A stretch of DNA of 38,807 nucleotides from SFLA01 sp045595165 (lineage in GTDB: Bacteria > Bacillota > Clostridia > Oscillospirales > CAG-382), in the NCBI GenBank assembly GCA_045595165.1, contig JAZNZY010000002.1, positions 1 through 38,807 on the forward strand. Direction: 5' to 3'. This document shows, one piece after another, positions 7,887 through 14,973 of the stretch (its first letter is position 1; each line of letters opens with the position of its first letter). The notes under the pieces were generated by a model. The model was not told the origin of the DNA. It ran no database searches and worked only from the letters and a program-made list of their open reading frames with translations. The translations under genes were made by a program, and so were the position numbers.

Positions 7887-9671
7887 TTATGTTTCCTCCT
7901 TGCGGTTTGCTTTAATTCCTTTAATGTATTCGCTCAGCGCCGAAACGGGATCGGCTTCAATTTTTTTATCGTATTCCCGTTTTTTGCTTTCTGCTTTAAG
8001 CACGTCTATAAGGGCGTTCAGGGTGGATTCACCGTTATCGGTAAACTGTGCCCGTCCGGCTATCATACGGGATACTGCTCCAAGCTGTTGGGTATCAAGG
8101 GTTCCGTCCTTTGAAAGCACGGCTTCCTTCCCCTCGGAAAATTCGGGTAAAAACAGTTCGTATACCATTTTTCCGAATTTGGTAACAAAATCCTCAGGGC
8201 TTAACCTTTGAACGGCCTTTTGTGTAAGATCGGGGCGGGAAAGAAGTATTCCCAGTATTTTTTCTTCCGTTGCCGCGGCGGCGGAAAAACGAATTTTATC
8301 GGTATTCACTCTGTCGCCGTAACCCATGGAATTTCTTATATCCTGCTCCTGGGTTTCCTTTTTCGTCCTTCTCTCCGCCGCTTTTGCTTTGCGGTTTGCA
8401 TCCTCTAAAAGAGATTTTTTTGAAATATCCATTTTTTCGGACGCCCGTCCCGCATACACGTCCCTTTGTACCTCGGGCCAGAGGGTGGATAGGAATGTGG
8501 TCATCTCGTCTGCGGCGTGCAGCTTCTGGTCGGGCAGAGTTATATCGTAGCGGGAAAGTATCTCGTCTATTTTATAATCTACTTGTCCGCTGGAGCCTTT
8601 TAGCTTTTGCCTGAACGCCTCTGCGCCGTGGGCTTTAATATATTCATCGGGGTCCTTTTCGTTGGCGCCCAAATCAATTATTTTTGTGGAAACTCCCACT
8701 TGGTTAAGCAGGTCAATGCCTTTCATAGTGGCTCTTCTGCCTGCTTTATCAATATCGTATGCCAGATATACCGTTTTTGCATATCGGGCGATTATACGGG
8801 CGTGCTCTGCGGTTATCGCCGTGCCCAGTGTGGCTATTGCGTTTCCGAATCCCGCTTGATGCATTGCAATGGCATCGGGTGATCCTTCACAGAGAATAAG
8901 CGTGCCGTCCTCGGTGTTTTTCGCAATATTCAAACCGAACAGCACCCTGCTTTTTTTGAATATGGGCGTGTCCGACGTGTTGACGTATTTTCTTTCGTCT
9001 GCTTCGTTAAGTCTTCTTCCGGAAAAAGCCACAACTTCTCCCGTTACGTCGAATATGGGGAACATTATGCGGTTTCTGAAAATATCAAAAGGGTTGCCTT
9101 TTTTGCTTATTCCGCAAAGGAACGCTGTTTTTATTTCCTCTACCGTAAACCCTTCGGAAATAAGCTTTTTGGTAAGTGCATCCCAACTGTCGGGCGCGTA
9201 TCCTATACCGAATCTGCGCAGGGTGGTGGGGGAAAATTTGCGTTTTTCCAGCAGATACCGTCTTGCCTCCTCGCCTTGAGGGGAGTTAAGCGCAGCAACG
9301 AAAAATCTTGCGGCGGCTTTTGTTACCGCATATATCCTTTCGCGGTTGACGGCGCTTCTTTCCGTCCTGCCGTTTGCCTCTTCCTCTATGGGGATTCCGG
9401 AAAGCTTTGCAAGATACTCCACGGCATCTCTGTAATCCAGATTTTCCGCCCGCATTATAAAGCTTATAACGTCGCCTCCCGCGCCGCAACCGAAGCAGTA
9501 ATATGACCTCGTTGCGGGGAACACGGTAAAGGATGGGGATTTTTCGTTATGGAACGGGCACAGACCGACTACGTTGCTACCTGCCCGTTTAAGGGTAAGA
9601 TATCTGCTTATTATCTCTTCAATTCCGTTGCGGTTCTTAACTTCTTCTATAAACGCTTGAGAAAAAGCCAC
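7887..9671 (-). CDS. dnaG: DNA primase
   Basis: DnaG makes RNA primers for the replication fork. I chose the GTG at 9669-9671 because GGAGG lies 8 bases before it; the GTG three codons earlier overlaps that site. This gives 594 residues, typical for the family. The zinc-binding domain is C38-H41-C59-C62 (CPFH ... CFGC). The core follows, then the TOPRIM domain near residues 255-335 with the acidic C-E-G-S-P-D-A-I and A-Y-D-I-D-K-A-G segments, then a helical helicase-interacting C terminus from about 440. The usual E-G-Y-x-D TOPRIM glutamate motif reads E-G-S-P-D here, but the metal-binding acids are kept. Upstream on the same strand is dgt, separated by 134 bases holding a palindromic repeat. 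Confidence 0.97.
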   Translation of the reverse strand: MAFSQAFIEEVKNRNGIEEIISRYLTLKRAGSNVVGLCPFHNEKSPSFTVFPATRSYYCFGCGAGGDVISFIMRAENLDYRDAVEYLAKLSGIPIEEEANGRTERSAVNRERIYAVTKAAARFFVAALNSPQGEEARRYLLEKRKFSPTTLRRFGIGYAPDSWDALTKKLISEGFTVEEIKTAFLCGISKKGNPFDIFRNRIMFPIFDVTGEVVAFSGRRLNEADERKYVNTSDTPIFKKSRVLFGLNIAKNTEDGTLILCEGSPDAIAMHQAGFGNAIATLGTAITAEHARIIARYAKTVYLAYDIDKAGRRATMKGIDLLNQVGVSTKIIDLGANEKDPDEYIKAHGAEAFRQKLKGSSGQVDYKIDEILSRYDITLPDQKLHAADEMTTFLSTLWPEVQRDVYAGRASEKMDISKKSLLEDANRKAKAAERRTKKETQEQDIRNSMGYGDRVNTDKIRFSAAAATEEKILGILLSRPDLTQKAVQRLSPEDFVTKFGKMVYELFLPEFSEGKEAVLSKDGTLDTQQLGAVSRMIAGRAQFTDNGESTLNALIDVLKAESKKREYDKKIEADPVSALSEYIKGIKANRKEET

Positions 9672-9723
9672 GGTCTGCACCTCCTTTCACAGTATTTTGA
9701 TTTTTAAGGTTGGTTTTTCTCGC

Positions 9724-9797
9724 GGGGTCCCCTGAAAAATCGTTTTCTGTGAAATTCATCGTCTGCTTGAAACGCAATCAGAAAACATTTTTTGGGG
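9724..9797. repeat. GGGGTCCCC-hairpin intergenic repeat, copy A
   Basis: Starts with GGGGTCCCC (9724-9732). The CCCC opens a long imperfect inverted repeat: 5' arm 9729-9749 (CCCCTGAAAAATCGTTTTCTG less its last base is under 21 bases) pairs with 3' arm 9779-9797 (CAGAAAACATTTTTTGGGG), around a 29-nt loop, followed by TGA and seven T. It fills the gap between dgt and dnaG. Two shorter relatives lie at 25668-25697 and 26791-26822. As copy A is longer and less perfect, its membership rests on the identical head and GGGGTG tail. Confidence 0.65.
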
Positions 9798-9805
9798 TGA
9801 TTTTT

Positions 9806-10789
9806 TTATTTATATTGCCATACTTTGGGGATGAATAATTCTTCGTATTTTGCCAGCGCGTATCTGTCTGTCATGCAGGCGATATAATCGCACACGACTC
9901 TGTCCACGCCGTCTTCTTCGATAAATTTCGAATACTCTGCGGGAAGCTTGTCCACGTTCTTTTTGTAGTAATTATAGAGATGCTGTATCATCTCGATAAC
10001 CTTGCCGTCCTCGCTTTTTGCCTTGCTGTTATGGTAAACACGGCTGAACATAAACTCCCGCAGTTCCATCGTCGCCGCTCCGAAAGGCTCTGTAAAGCCG
10101 ATATCCTCTTCAATTCCGTGAGCAACAACGGAGCGTATCATAGTGTCTATTCTCTTGCTGTGAGTTTCTCCCAAAATGTCCGTAAGATGCTTTGGAATAT
10201 CCTCTTTGTTAAGTATTCCCGCACGTATCGCATCGTCGATATCGTGGTTTATATATGCGATACGGTCGGCATATTTTATTATCTGCCCTTCCAGAGTGTT
10301 CGCTTTTCTTTTTCCCGTGTGGTTGACTATTGCGTCCCTTACTTCCATTGTAAGGTTCAGATTTTCCAGCTTGTCTGCCACGCGCAGGGACTGCTCGTTG
10401 TGCTGGAAACCGTGGGGGCAAATTTCGTCAAGGGCTCTTTCTCCCGAATGACCGAAGGGGGTGTGTCCCAGATCGTGTCCCAAAGCCGCCGCTTCGGTAA
10501 GGTCCTCGTTAAGACGAAGGTTTCTCGCAATAGCGCGGGCGATTTGCGCCACCTCAAGAGTGTGGGTAAGACGTGTGCGGTAATGGTCGCCCTCGGGCGC
10601 CAAAAATACCTGCATTTTGTGCATAAGTCTGCGGAAGGATTTACAGTGTATTATTTTATCTCTGTCCCGCATAAAAGCGGTGCGCATATCGTCGTTTCTG
10701 TAAGGGTAAAGTCTTCCCTTCGTGTTCTCGGAAAAGAATGCCTTTTCACACAGCATCTTTTTCTCAAGCTCAAAAACATCTTTCTTCAC
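9806..10789 (-). CDS. dgt: HD-domain dNTP triphosphohydrolase (dGTPase-like)
   Basis: Members hydrolyse dNTPs to deoxynucleoside and triphosphate and so influence dNTP pools. The 327-residue protein is the short clostridial form. It shows the HD superfamily metal ligands: H in R-T-R-L-T-H-T-L-E-V-A-Q-I-A (about residues 71-84), the H-D pair in A-A-L-G-H-D-L-G-H-T-P-F-G-H-S-G-E (about 104-120), and a later D in I-K-Y-A-D-R-I-A-Y-I-N-H-D-I-D-D-A. The R-x-K-x-F-R-R-L-x-x-K-x-Q-V-F segment is present as KSFRRLMHKMQVF. The start is a GTG at 10787-10789 with AAGGAG eight bases before it. It is the first gene of the minus operon and in Clostridia it typically precedes dnaG. The exact nucleotide preference cannot be read from sequence. 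Confidence 0.92.
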   Translation of the reverse strand: MKKDVFELEKKMLCEKAFFSENTKGRLYPYRNDDMRTAFMRDRDKIIHCKSFRRLMHKMQVFLAPEGDHYRTRLTHTLEVAQIARAIARNLRLNEDLTEAAALGHDLGHTPFGHSGERALDEICPHGFQHNEQSLRVADKLENLNLTMEVRDAIVNHTGKRKANTLEGQIIKYADRIAYINHDIDDAIRAGILNKEDIPKHLTDILGETHSKRIDTMIRSVVAHGIEEDIGFTEPFGAATMELREFMFSRVYHNSKAKSEDGKVIEMIQHLYNYYKKNVDKLPAEYSKFIEEDGVDRVVCDYIACMTDRYALAKYEELFIPKVWQYK

Positions 10790-10969
10790 GTTCTACACTC
10801 CTTTTTGCAAAATAGGGTGTGTTTCGGCACAAAAAAGCAGACACATACAATTATACGCACTTAAAAACAAAAATCCTTTATTTTTTATTAAAAAAATTAA
10901 AATAAATATATTTTTAATTTATGTCCTATTTTCACTAAACTAAAAGACACATTTTTATACTAAATTTTG

Positions 10970-10998
10970 TTGCAAAATGCGGTTATATATGGTATAAT
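10970..10998 (+). promoter_or_regulatory. Sigma-A promoter of the 16-gene plus operon
   Basis: -35 TTGCAA (10970-10975), 17-bp spacer, -10 TATAAT (10993-10998). The start point would be near 11005, giving a leader of only about 20 bases before the TTG start at 11026. The 230-bp region behind it is very AT-rich and also separates the divergent dgt gene; no equally good promoter is visible for dgt. Confidence 0.85.
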
Positions 10999-11025
10999 AT
11001 ACTGATAAAGAATGGAGTGGTATGC

Positions 11026-11877
11026 TTGTTTGGCTATATACGCCCCGAAATGGGCGAACTTAAAACGAAACATCTTGCATTGTACCGTTCCGTTTACTGC
11101 GGGATATGCCGTTGCAGCGGCAAGCACATATCCCATTTTTCCAGATTTTTGCTTAATTACGATTTCGTTTTTCTTGCCGTGGTAAGACTTGCGCTTACGG
11201 GAGAAAAGTACGTCATCAAGCCCCGCCGCTGTATTGCGGGTTTAAAAAAGCGGGGAGTAATGGAGCCTAACGAGGCGTTGAAGTTTACTTCTGCCGCTTT
11301 CGGAAGTCTTAGCTATTACAAGGCGTTGGACGACGTTAATGACGAAAAGGGCTTCAAGCGTTTTTACACTCGGCTTTTTCTTCCCTTTTTCCGCCGTATG
11401 GCAAAAAAAGCGGAGAGAATGTACCCCGGAATAAGCGATACGGTAAAAACACCTCTCGAACAGCTTGGGGAATTGGAAAAGAAAAACTGCTTCACGCCCG
11501 ATGAAGCGGCGGATAGCTTTGCAGTACTTACCGCAAATATTGCCTCCTTCGGTCTTTGTGGGGATGTTTCCCGCGTGGCAAAGGATATCGGATATCATAT
11601 CGGCAGATTCGTTTATCTGGCAGACGCTTTGGACGATCGGTTTGAGGATGAAAAACGGGGAAGCTATAATCCCTTGAACCTTGCTTACGGCGGGTCCGAC
11701 GGAGTGGAGAAAAACATATCCTTTTTGCGCCGTACGTTGCTTGACAGCGGCGCCGCCATATCAAGAAGCTACGCTCTTGCCGATGGAAATTCTTTCGATG
11801 GCATTATATACAATATCGCCGGTTACGGAATCGAATCGGCAGTGGAAAAGGTTATCAACAAGGAGAAAAATAAATGA
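11026..11877 (+). CDS. DUF5685 family protein with two aspartate-rich motifs (prenyl-synthase-like signature)
   Basis: A 283-residue, probably all-alpha, soluble protein of the uncharacterised DUF5685 family. I place the start at TTG 11026 because GGAG lies 8 bases before it and the product then begins M-F-G-Y-I-R-P as in the family; a GTG nine bases earlier overlaps that site. Visible features: a cysteine motif Y-C-G-I-C-R-C (C25, C28, C30) plus C69; a first acidic motif YYKALDDVNDEKG with D102-D103-x-x-D106; and a second acidic helix with G193, Y197, D200, D203-D204, E207-D208, then R211-G212 and Y214-x-P216. The two acidic motifs and their ~100-residue spacing resemble class I isoprenoid synthases, most closely squalene/phytoene synthases. 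That relation is my inference; the substrate is unknown and the family has no assigned role I know of. The J-protein gene overlaps its stop (ATGA). Confidence 0.88.
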   Translation: MFGYIRPEMGELKTKHLALYRSVYCGICRCSGKHISHFSRFLLNYDFVFLAVVRLALTGEKYVIKPRRCIAGLKKRGVMEPNEALKFTSAAFGSLSYYKALDDVNDEKGFKRFYTRLFLPFFRRMAKKAERMYPGISDTVKTPLEQLGELEKKNCFTPDEAADSFAVLTANIASFGLCGDVSRVAKDIGYHIGRFVYLADALDDRFEDEKRGSYNPLNLAYGGSDGVEKNISFLRRTLLDSGAAISRSYALADGNSFDGIIYNIAGYGIESAVEKVINKEKNK

Positions 11878-12476
11878 GAGATCCTTATCAGGTGTTGGGA
11901 GTTAATCCGAATGCGACGGATGAAGAGGTAAAAAAGGCATACCGTGAGCTTGCTAAAAAATACCATCCCGATACTTACGTCGGCAACCCTTTGGCGGATC
12001 TGGCGGCAGAAAAAATGAAAGAAATAAACGAAGCTTACGATACCATAACGAAACAGCGGGCTTCGGGCAACAGAAATACGGGATATTCCAATTCCTACGG
12101 CGGTTCAAACACATACGGCGGAGGCGGCGGAAATACCCTTCACCGCGTGCGTGAGCTTTTGTCCGCAAACCGCGTTACGGAGGCGGAAACCATACTTTCC
12201 CGTATTCCCAATGCCGAGAGAAACGCAGAGTGGTATTTCCTTATGGGACACGTTATGGCTCGTAAAAACTGGCTGGGTGAAGCCCGCAAGTATTTCGAGC
12301 AGGCGTGTAAAATGGATCCGTATAACGCCGAGTACAGAAATACCCTTAACAATATGGCATCCCACTCCACAGCAGGCGGCTATAATACAACCGCAAGTAA
12401 CGGCGATGATTACGGCGGATGCGATCTGTGTACGGGGCTTTTGTGTGCCAACCTTCTTTGTAATTGCTGCAGATGA
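11874..12476 (+). CDS. J-domain protein with TPR-like region and cysteine-rich C-terminal tail
   Basis: A 200-residue protein. Residues 1-65 are a J domain (D-P-Y-Q-V-L-G-V at the start, the Hsp70-stimulating HPD in K-K-Y-H-P-D-T-Y at about 31-33, and an I-N-E-A-Y-D-T-I helix), so it should stimulate a DnaK ATPase. A Gly/Ser/Tyr/Asn-rich linker (about 66-85) follows, then two tetratricopeptide-like helices pairs (about 88-160: E-A-E-T-I-L-S-R-I-P, then A-R-K-Y-F-E-Q-A-C-K-M-D-P-Y-N-A-E-Y). The last 20 residues form a tail with seven cysteines (C-D-L-C ... L-C ... L-C-N-C-C-R). It lacks the zinc-finger and C-terminal domains of true DnaJ and is not the main chaperone DnaJ. It overlaps the DUF5685 stop by ATGA and the next gene by ATGA, so all three are tightly coupled. 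Confidence 0.9.
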   Translation: MRDPYQVLGVNPNATDEEVKKAYRELAKKYHPDTYVGNPLADLAAEKMKEINEAYDTITKQRASGNRNTGYSNSYGGSNTYGGGGGNTLHRVRELLSANRVTEAETILSRIPNAERNAEWYFLMGHVMARKNWLGEARKYFEQACKMDPYNAEYRNTLNNMASHSTAGGYNTTASNGDDYGGCDLCTGLLCANLLCNCCR

Positions 12477-12982
12477 AAAAGAAAATTTTAAAAATATCCT
12501 TTTGTGCCCTGCTTTGCGCCCTTTCCGTGGTGCTTATGCTTTTGGGCTGCGTTATACAGTCCCTTGATCTTACGGCTTCTATTGCTGCAGGACTTACCGT
12601 TGCGGTGGCTATGATCGAATACGGTATGGTGTGGTCGGTAATGCTTTATGCATCCACATCCGTGCTTGCTTTTGCTTTGCTTCCCGTAAAGACACCCGCG
12701 CTTTTTTACCTGATTATAGGCGGGATATATCCCATACTCAAAGCCTTGGTTGAGCGCATACCCAACCGGAAGCTCACCTGGATGCTGAAATTTATCGGTT
12801 TTAATCTTTTTTACACGGCGCTTATAGCCGCAGGAAATTTTTTGCTAAAAATCGAAGATCCAATATTTTCGTTTAATATTTTCGTTTATGCGTTGGGTAA
12901 CGTAACCTTTTTCGTGTACGATATCGCCTTCACACGGCTGGTTACCCTTTATGTAAAACGGATACGGAGGAAATTGAAATGA
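12473..12982 (+). CDS. Integral membrane protein, possibly ECF-transporter S-component-like
   Basis: A 169-residue hydrophobic protein starting at an ATG that overlaps the previous stop (ATGA); an upstream TTG in frame is less likely. About five membrane segments are visible: residues about 6-27 (ISFCALLCALSVVLMLLGC), 33-65, 69-90 (A-L-F-Y-L-I-I-G-G-I-Y-P-I-L-K-A), 105-125 (F-I-G-F-N-L-F-Y-T-A-L-I-A-A-G-N) and 130-158. The C terminus is basic (VKRIRRKLK), so cytoplasmic. Size, the A-L-x-x-V-L-M-L-L-G start and the Y-P-I-L-K-A-L-x-E-R loop resemble substrate-binding S components of ECF transporters, but no substrate can be assigned and no energising module is nearby. It could equally be an orphan membrane partner of the two preceding genes. 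Confidence 0.8.
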   Translation: MKKKILKISFCALLCALSVVLMLLGCVIQSLDLTASIAAGLTVAVAMIEYGMVWSVMLYASTSVLAFALLPVKTPALFYLIIGGIYPILKALVERIPNRKLTWMLKFIGFNLFYTALIAAGNFLLKIEDPIFSFNIFVYALGNVTFFVYDIAFTRLVTLYVKRIRRKLK

Positions 12983-13857
12983 TAAAAAGTATGTCCGGCT
13001 ACGGAAGACAAAAATCCCTTGTGGGCGGAAAGAATATCACCTTTGAGATAAAGTCCGTCAACAACCGCTTCGCGGATATTTCCGTAAGAATGCCCCGTCA
13101 GTATCTCCCCTTGGAGGGCAACATAAAGGAGCTTTGCGCAAAATACGTTACCCGCGGAAAGATAGACCTTTATCTTACCGTTGAAAACATAGACGGCGAT
13201 CCCGTTTCCCTTACTCTCAACAAGGAGTTTGTGGAGGGATACCTTAAACTGCTGGAGCAGATAAAGACAGAATATTCCGTTCCGGGTGAAATTACCCTTT
13301 CAATGCTTTCCGGAAAATCGGATATTATGACAGTTACCCGTGCAGACGAGGACGCGGAGCAGATGTGGAAGGAAATAGAGCCTATCTGCCGCGGCGCCTT
13401 TGAACAGTATAATTCTATGCGTGAGTCCGAGGGCGGCAGATTAAAGGAAAAGTTGCTTACTTATCTGGAAACCGTAGAATCTTTGCGCAACGAGGTTGCT
13501 TCTCTTGCTCCCGTAGCGTTAAAGCAAAATCTTGAGAAAATGCGCGCCCGTATAAACGACCTTTTGGCAGGCGTCCCCGTAAACGAGGACAGATTGCTTA
13601 CCGAATGTGCCGTGTTTACCGACAAGACCGACGTTACCGAGGAATTGGTCCGCCTGCAGTCCCATTGCACCGAGTTCCGCGCAACGCTGGAGTCTGACGG
13701 TCCCGTGGGCAAAAAGCTTGAGTATATCGTGCCCGAAATGCTTAGAGAAACCAATACGTTGGGCTCCAAGTGTAACGATTACGAAATTTCCCGCCGTGTA
13801 GTGGCTATAAAGACCGAGATAGAAAAACTGCGTGAGCAGGTAGCAAATCTTGAGTGA
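12979..13857 (+). CDS. yicC: YicC/YloC family endoribonuclease
   Basis: Members of this family (YicC in E. coli, YloC in B. subtilis) are reported endoribonucleases. The 292-residue length is standard. The N terminus has the signature M-I-K-S-M-S-G-Y-G-R, followed by the I-K-S-V-N-N-R-F block (about residues 27-34) and a G-K-I-D-L-Y-L-T-V segment. The DUF1732 C-terminal part ends with E-M-L-R-E-T-N-T-L-G-S-K-C-N-D and the V-V-A-I-K-T-E-I-E-K-L-R-E-Q-V-A-N-L-E tail typical of the family. The start overlaps the previous gene by four bases. This is the first gene of the conserved yicC-remA-gmk-rpoZ block found in most Bacillota. Confidence 0.96.
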   Translation: MIKSMSGYGRQKSLVGGKNITFEIKSVNNRFADISVRMPRQYLPLEGNIKELCAKYVTRGKIDLYLTVENIDGDPVSLTLNKEFVEGYLKLLEQIKTEYSVPGEITLSMLSGKSDIMTVTRADEDAEQMWKEIEPICRGAFEQYNSMRESEGGRLKEKLLTYLETVESLRNEVASLAPVALKQNLEKMRARINDLLAGVPVNEDRLLTECAVFTDKTDVTEELVRLQSHCTEFRATLESDGPVGKKLEYIVPEMLRETNTLGSKCNDYEISRRVVAIKTEIEKLREQVANLE

Positions 13858-13867
13858 GGTAAGAAAA

Positions 13868-14095
13868 ATGGAGTTTGTAGATATCGGCTTCGGCAACCGT
13901 GTGAATTCTCACCGTATAGTGTCTGTTCTCAGTCCTGACAGCTTGCCTATCCGCCGTCTGGTGCAGGACTCAAAAAACGCAGGCAGAGTAATAGATTGCA
14001 GCTGCGGTAAAAAGACAAGGTCTGTTATTATTACCGACAGTGAACACGTTATACTTTCTTCCGAGGAAGTGGACGTTATTGCGGGGAGGCTGTAA
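13868..14095 (+). CDS. remA: RemA-type extracellular matrix regulator (DUF370)
   Basis: RemA is a small DNA-binding protein that activates biofilm matrix and osmoprotection genes in Bacillus subtilis; in other Firmicutes its targets are mostly unknown. I place the start at the ATG at 13868 (GAGGT site nine bases before it), giving 75 residues; an in-frame TTG at 13850 lies inside yicC and would spoil the usual N terminus. The family signature is present: M-E-F-V-D-I-G-F-G-N-x-V, S-P-D-S-L-P-I-R-R-L-V-Q-D-S-K, R-V-I-D-C-S-C-G-K-K-T-R-S-V-I-I-T-D-S-x-H-V-I-L-S. The gmk start codon overlaps its stop by one base (TAATG). Confidence 0.95.
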   Translation: MEFVDIGFGNRVNSHRIVSVLSPDSLPIRRLVQDSKNAGRVIDCSCGKKTRSVIITDSEHVILSSEEVDVIAGRL

Positions 14096-14712
14096 TGAGT
14101 AGAAAAAGAGGCACTCTCCTTGTGGTATCCGGCCCTGCGGGAAGCGGAAAAGGAACCGTAAACGGTATTTTGCTTCAGAATACCTCGAAATACGTTTTTT
14201 CCGTGTCTGCCACCACCCGCTCACCCAGACCGGGGGAAATTGACGGCAAGCATTATTTCTTTATGACTAAAGAAAAATTCACATCTCTCGTAGCGGAGGA
14301 TAGCTTTTTGGAGCACGCGGAGTACGTAGGTAATTATTACGGAACGCTTCGCTCTTTTGTGGAGGAAAATCTTAATAACGGCAAAAACGTTATTTTGGAA
14401 ATTGAGGTTCAGGGTGCTTTGCAGATAAGAGAAAAGATGCCCGAAGCTATGCTCATTTTCCTTTGCCCGCCGGATTACGCTACCTTGGAAAAGCGTCTGC
14501 GCGGCAGAGGTACGGAAACGGATGAAGTTATCAAAAAGCGTCTTGCTACCGCCTTGGGCGAAATTCAAATCGCTGCGGGGTACGATTATCTTGTGGTAAA
14601 CGAGGACGGCGAGTCCGAAAAGTGCGCCGCAAAGATAGACGAGATAGTGGATACCCGTCCCGAGAAAAACAAAGAATATATTTTGAATTTTATAAAAAAT
14701 TTTACTGAATAA
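14095..14712 (+). CDS. gmk: Guanylate kinase
   Basis: Phosphorylates GMP to GDP with ATP, in the cytoplasm. The 205-residue length is typical. The P-loop G-P-A-G-S-G-K-G-T sits at residues about 12-20, and the GMP-binding segment S-x-T-T-R-x-P-R-x-G-E at about 38-48 is clear (S-A-T-T-R-S-P-R-P-G-E), followed by the D-G-K-H-Y-F-F-M block and the E-H-A-E-Y-V-G-N-Y-Y-G-T segment. The lid region R-L-R-G-R-G-T-E-T-D-E near 140-150 and the Y-D-Y-L-V-V-N-E-D motif near 165 complete the family pattern. Its ATG overlaps the remA stop; rpoZ follows after 10 bases, matching the conserved order. Confidence 0.98.
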   Translation: MSRKRGTLLVVSGPAGSGKGTVNGILLQNTSKYVFSVSATTRSPRPGEIDGKHYFFMTKEKFTSLVAEDSFLEHAEYVGNYYGTLRSFVEENLNNGKNVILEIEVQGALQIREKMPEAMLIFLCPPDYATLEKRLRGRGTETDEVIKKRLATALGEIQIAAGYDYLVVNEDGESEKCAAKIDEIVDTRPEKNKEYILNFIKNFTE

Positions 14713-14722
14713 AGGTGTTAAA

Positions 14723-14971
14723 ATGATCTATCCTACAATCAAAGAAATCACAAAAGAAAAATACAACCGTTATACTCTGGTTATAGCAACCGCAAAGTCT
14801 GCACGCCATATAACCGATAAAGCTGTTCAGGCAGCTGAAAAAGCGGCAGAAAGCGCAGACAGCAAGGATTCCAAGGCAGGCGTAGAGTTCCTTGGCGAAA
14901 AGGCTGTTACTCTGGCTGTAGATAAGCTTCTCACCGGCGAATACAAGGTTATTTCCTCAGAAAACGAATAA
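14723..14971 (+). CDS. rpoZ: DNA-directed RNA polymerase omega subunit
   Basis: Small subunit that supports folding and assembly of the beta' chain. The protein has 82 residues with the omega core: Y-P-T-I-K-E-I at the start, Y-N-R-Y-T-L-V-I-A-T-A-K-S-A-R-H-I (residues about 14-30) and the K-A-V-T-L-A-V-D-K-L-L-T-G-E-Y helix near 60-75. Between them a 20-residue stretch is Ala/Glu/Lys/Ser/Asp-rich, likely a flexible linker. AAAGGTG precedes the ATG. Position after gmk is the standard one in Firmicutes. Confidence 0.93.
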   Translation: MIYPTIKEITKEKYNRYTLVIATAKSARHITDKAVQAAEKAAESADSKDSKAGVEFLGEKAVTLAVDKLLTGEYKVISSENE

Positions 14972-14973
14972 AT

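Noticed and set aside
10850..10878. A TATAAT-like hexamer on the minus strand upstream of dgt
   Set aside because: The -10 at 10850-10855 is good, but nothing at 16-18 bp upstream resembles a -35 element in this AT-rich DNA, so I do not list it as a promoter.
10921..10952. Imperfect inverted repeat TGTC-x3-TTTT ... AAAA-GACA in the dgt/DUF5685 gap
   Set aside because: Short arms and very AT-rich surroundings make chance likely. It is not tied to either promoter.
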